Source of the DNA: an uncultured Bacteroidales bacterium
GTDB lineage: Bacteria; Bacteroidota; Bacteroidia; Bacteroidales; WCHB1-69
NCBI GenBank assembly: GCA_946407715.1
Contig: CAMJPH010000020.1
Span: 1-34,096 of the forward strand
Direction: 5' to 3'
Length of the DNA stretch: 34,096 nucleotides
The notes beneath the pieces are model-generated. The model did no database searches. It had not been told where the DNA came from and saw nothing but the letters and a program-made list of their open reading frames with translations. Numbering within the stretch: the first letter of the stretch is position 1; each line of letters starts with the position of its first letter. Made by a program: the position numbers and the translations under genes. Positions 32,364-34,096 of the stretch are shown piece after piece.

Positions 32364-34096
32364 ATGAAAGTTTATCAAACGAAAGAAATCAGAAATATCG
32401 CCGTCATCGGCGGTAACCGCACGGGTAAGACCACTCTCTGTGAGGCTATGGCATTTCACGGCGGCGTCATCAGCAGAAGAGGTACTGTTGAGGACAAGAA
32501 CACACTTTCCGACTACCGTGAAGTGGAACTCGAAAGACAACAATCCATCCAAAGCTCTGTCATGTATGCCGAATTCAACGGCACGAAAATCAACATGGTT
32601 GATTGCCCCGGTTTTGACGACTTCATTGGTGAGACAATTTCCGCTTTGCGCGTGATGGACACTGCTCTCATGGTGATCAATTCCCAGAACGGTGTCGATG
32701 TGGGTGCCGAAATCCAATGGCGCCACGCCAAGGCCGCTGGCATCCCCGTGATGTTTGCCGTCAACCAACTCGACCACGAAAAAGCCAACTTCGACGAGAC
32801 CCTGCACCAGCTGAAGGAATACTTCGGCGGCAGCGTCATGGCTTTCCAATATCCCGTGAACGCCGGTATCGGCTTCGACGCTGTGATCGACCTTCTGCAA
32901 ATGAAGATGCTCAAATTCCCGGCCAACGGTGGCAAAATGGTGGTGGAAGACATCCCCGCAGACCAAATGGGCAAGGCTGAAGAGATGCACGCTGCTTTGA
33001 TTGAAGCTGCTGCTGAAAACGACGAGGCTTTGATGGACAAATACTTCGAAGAGGGTACTCTTTCCGAAGACGAAATGATTCGTGGTCTGAAACTCGGTAT
33101 CGCCAACCGCGGCACTTTCCCGGTGATTTGCATCGCCGCCAAGACCGACCAAGGCATTGACCGCCTCATGGATCTCGTCATCAAGAACTGCCCGACTCCC
33201 GACGAAGGCCGCACTATGAAAGCCACCAACGGCAACGAGCACAAATACAATGCCGCCAATCCTTTCGCAGGTTATATCTTCAAAATCGGTATCGAACAAC
33301 ACCTCGGTGAGGTTGCTTTCATCAAGGTTGCCGACGGCGAAATCAAGAAGGCTGACGATTTGTTGAACACCACCACTAATACTAAAGAGCGTATTTCCCA
33401 GCTGCTTGCATTCTGCGGCAAGAACCGTGTGGAGGTTGAGAAGGCTGTGGCCGGCGACATCGTGGCTACCATCAAGCTGAAATCTTCTCCCGCTTGCTCT
33501 ACTCTCGTTGCCAAGGGCGATGACGTGATTGAACCCACGGTTTATCCGGATCCCAAGTTCCGTACCGCTGTTCGCGCCGTCAACAGCTCTGACGATGAGA
33601 AATTGGGTGCTGCCCTCAACGAAATCCGCAAGACTGACCCGACTTTCCAGATGGAACAGTCCAAGGAACTGAAACAGCTCATCATCTCCGGTCAAGGCGA
33701 GCAACACCTCAACATCGTGAAATGGATGATTGAGAAGCTCAACAAGATTGATATTGAATACTATGCTCCGAAGATTCCGTATCGTGAGACCATCACGAAA
33801 TCTGCTGAGGCAATGTACCGTCACAAAAAACAATCCGGTGGTTCCGGTCAATTCGGTGAGGTTCACATGCTTATCGAGTCTTACTACGAAGGCATGCCCA
33901 CCCAGACCAAATACCCGATCCGTGCCACGGAGACCTACGATCTGCCTTGGGGCGGTAAGCTGATCTTCAACAACTGTATCGTCGGTGGTGCTATCGATGC
34001 ACGCTTCATGCCCGCCATTCTGAAGGGTATCATGGAAAAGATGGAAGAGGGTCCGCTCACCGGTTCTTACGCCCGCGACATCGTGGTGAACATCTA
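32364..34096 (+). CDS. fusA2: Elongation factor G paralogue (EF-G2-like), 3' end cut by the window
   Basis: 577 codons are visible of a protein expected to be about 715 aa. The order is GTPase domain (about 1-270), domain II (about 290-380), domain III (about 390-470) and the start of domain IV (YRETITKSAEAMYRHKKQSGGSGQFGEVHM). Overall it is a translational GTPase of the EF-G class, but the G motifs are altered: P-loop GGNRTGKTT (16-24), switch I ERQQSIQSS in place of ERGITITS, DCPGFDDF (80-87) in place of DTPGHVDF so the catalytic His is Phe84, and NQLD (134-137) in place of NKxD. These changes match the Bacteroides EF-G2 type, reported to support translocation without GTP hydrolysis. The canonical fusA must be elsewhere. 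Own promoter at 32303. Confidence 0.88.
   Translation, partial: MKVYQTKEIRNIAVIGGNRTGKTTLCEAMAFHGGVISRRGTVEDKNTLSDYREVELERQQSIQSSVMYAEFNGTKINMVDCPGFDDFIGETISALRVMDTALMVINSQNGVDVGAEIQWRHAKAAGIPVMFAVNQLDHEKANFDETLHQLKEYFGGSVMAFQYPVNAGIGFDAVIDLLQMKMLKFPANGGKMVVEDIPADQMGKAEEMHAALIEAAAENDEALMDKYFEEGTLSEDEMIRGLKLGIANRGTFPVICIAAKTDQGIDRLMDLVIKNCPTPDEGRTMKATNGNEHKYNAANPFAGYIFKIGIEQHLGEVAFIKVADGEIKKADDLLNTTTNTKERISQLLAFCGKNRVEVEKAVAGDIVATIKLKSSPACSTLVAKGDDVIEPTVYPDPKFRTAVRAVNSSDDEKLGAALNEIRKTDPTFQMEQSKELKQLIISGQGEQHLNIVKWMIEKLNKIDIEYYAPKIPYRETITKSAEAMYRHKKQSGGSGQFGEVHMLIESYYEGMPTQTKYPIRATETYDLPWGGKLIFNNCIVGGAIDARFMPAILKGIMEKMEEGPLTGSYARDIVVNI

Noticed and set aside
32346..33866. 506-codon open frame on the minus strand across the EF-G-like gene
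   Set aside because: It is antisense to a clear translational GTPase gene, is rich in His and Val as expected for the complement of a well-used coding frame, and has no recognisable domain.

Overview
The window looks like a chromosomal housekeeping segment from a member of the Bacteroidota, most likely an uncultured Bacteroidales-type organism. The grounds are twelve copies of the Bacteroidetes -7 promoter element TAnnTTTGC upstream of genes, the near absence of Shine-Dalgarno sequences, and a gene set typical of the group: DUF2723/GT117 membrane protein, M16 and S41 exported proteases, an AddA-type helicase-nuclease, ElbB and an EF-G2-like factor. I see no phage, integrase, conjugation, CRISPR or toxin-antitoxin genes. 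26 protein genes and one tRNA gene are supported.

Layout. 1-2857 (minus): exported M16 zinc protease. 3173-7019 (plus): purE then an AddA-like helicase-nuclease. 7201-10130 (plus): guaB, a two-domain universal stress protein and a flavin reductase-like protein, packed as an operon. 10141-16317 (minus): a tight run read as pepT, unknown lipoprotein, tilS, small membrane protein, sufS, and then an SDR oxidoreductase. 16655-17536 (plus): HAD phosphatase with a long leader. 17751-20065 (plus): murF overlapping anmK, so peptidoglycan synthesis is coupled to anhydro-MurNAc recycling. 20138-21686 (plus): a degenerate SAM hydroxide adenosyltransferase-family protein and a nitrilase-family amidase, 1 base apart. 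21789-21861: tRNA-Phe(GAA) with a strong terminator. 22112-23029 (plus): YitT-family membrane protein, convergent with an S41 protease (23110-24873, minus). 25259-31641 (plus): cyclophilin-type lipoprotein, pheS, DUF2723 protein, elbB. 31751-32248: aroK. 32364 to the right edge: an EF-G paralogue with altered GTPase motifs, cut by the window end.

The genes are largely ordinary; the interesting part is between them. At least nine short tracts of degenerate 7-base-period repeats (for example TTGGCTA, AAAGCTA, AATTCAC, AGACGTG units) lie at gene ends or immediately before start codons, and several of them supply the stop codon of the preceding gene. Other non-coding elements are a 28-base perfect palindrome present twice (3004 and 30910), a tandem pair of hairpin units before murF, a GC-rich palindrome read through as the C-terminal tail of TilS, and a 211-base element (24967-25177) bounded by imperfect inverted repeats and containing several internal hairpins. 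That last element may be a miniature mobile element or a structured RNA. No complete new multi-gene system is evident; the best leads are these repeat families, the GTPase-altered EF-G paralogue and the SAM-hydrolase-like protein that lacks its family's catalytic motifs.
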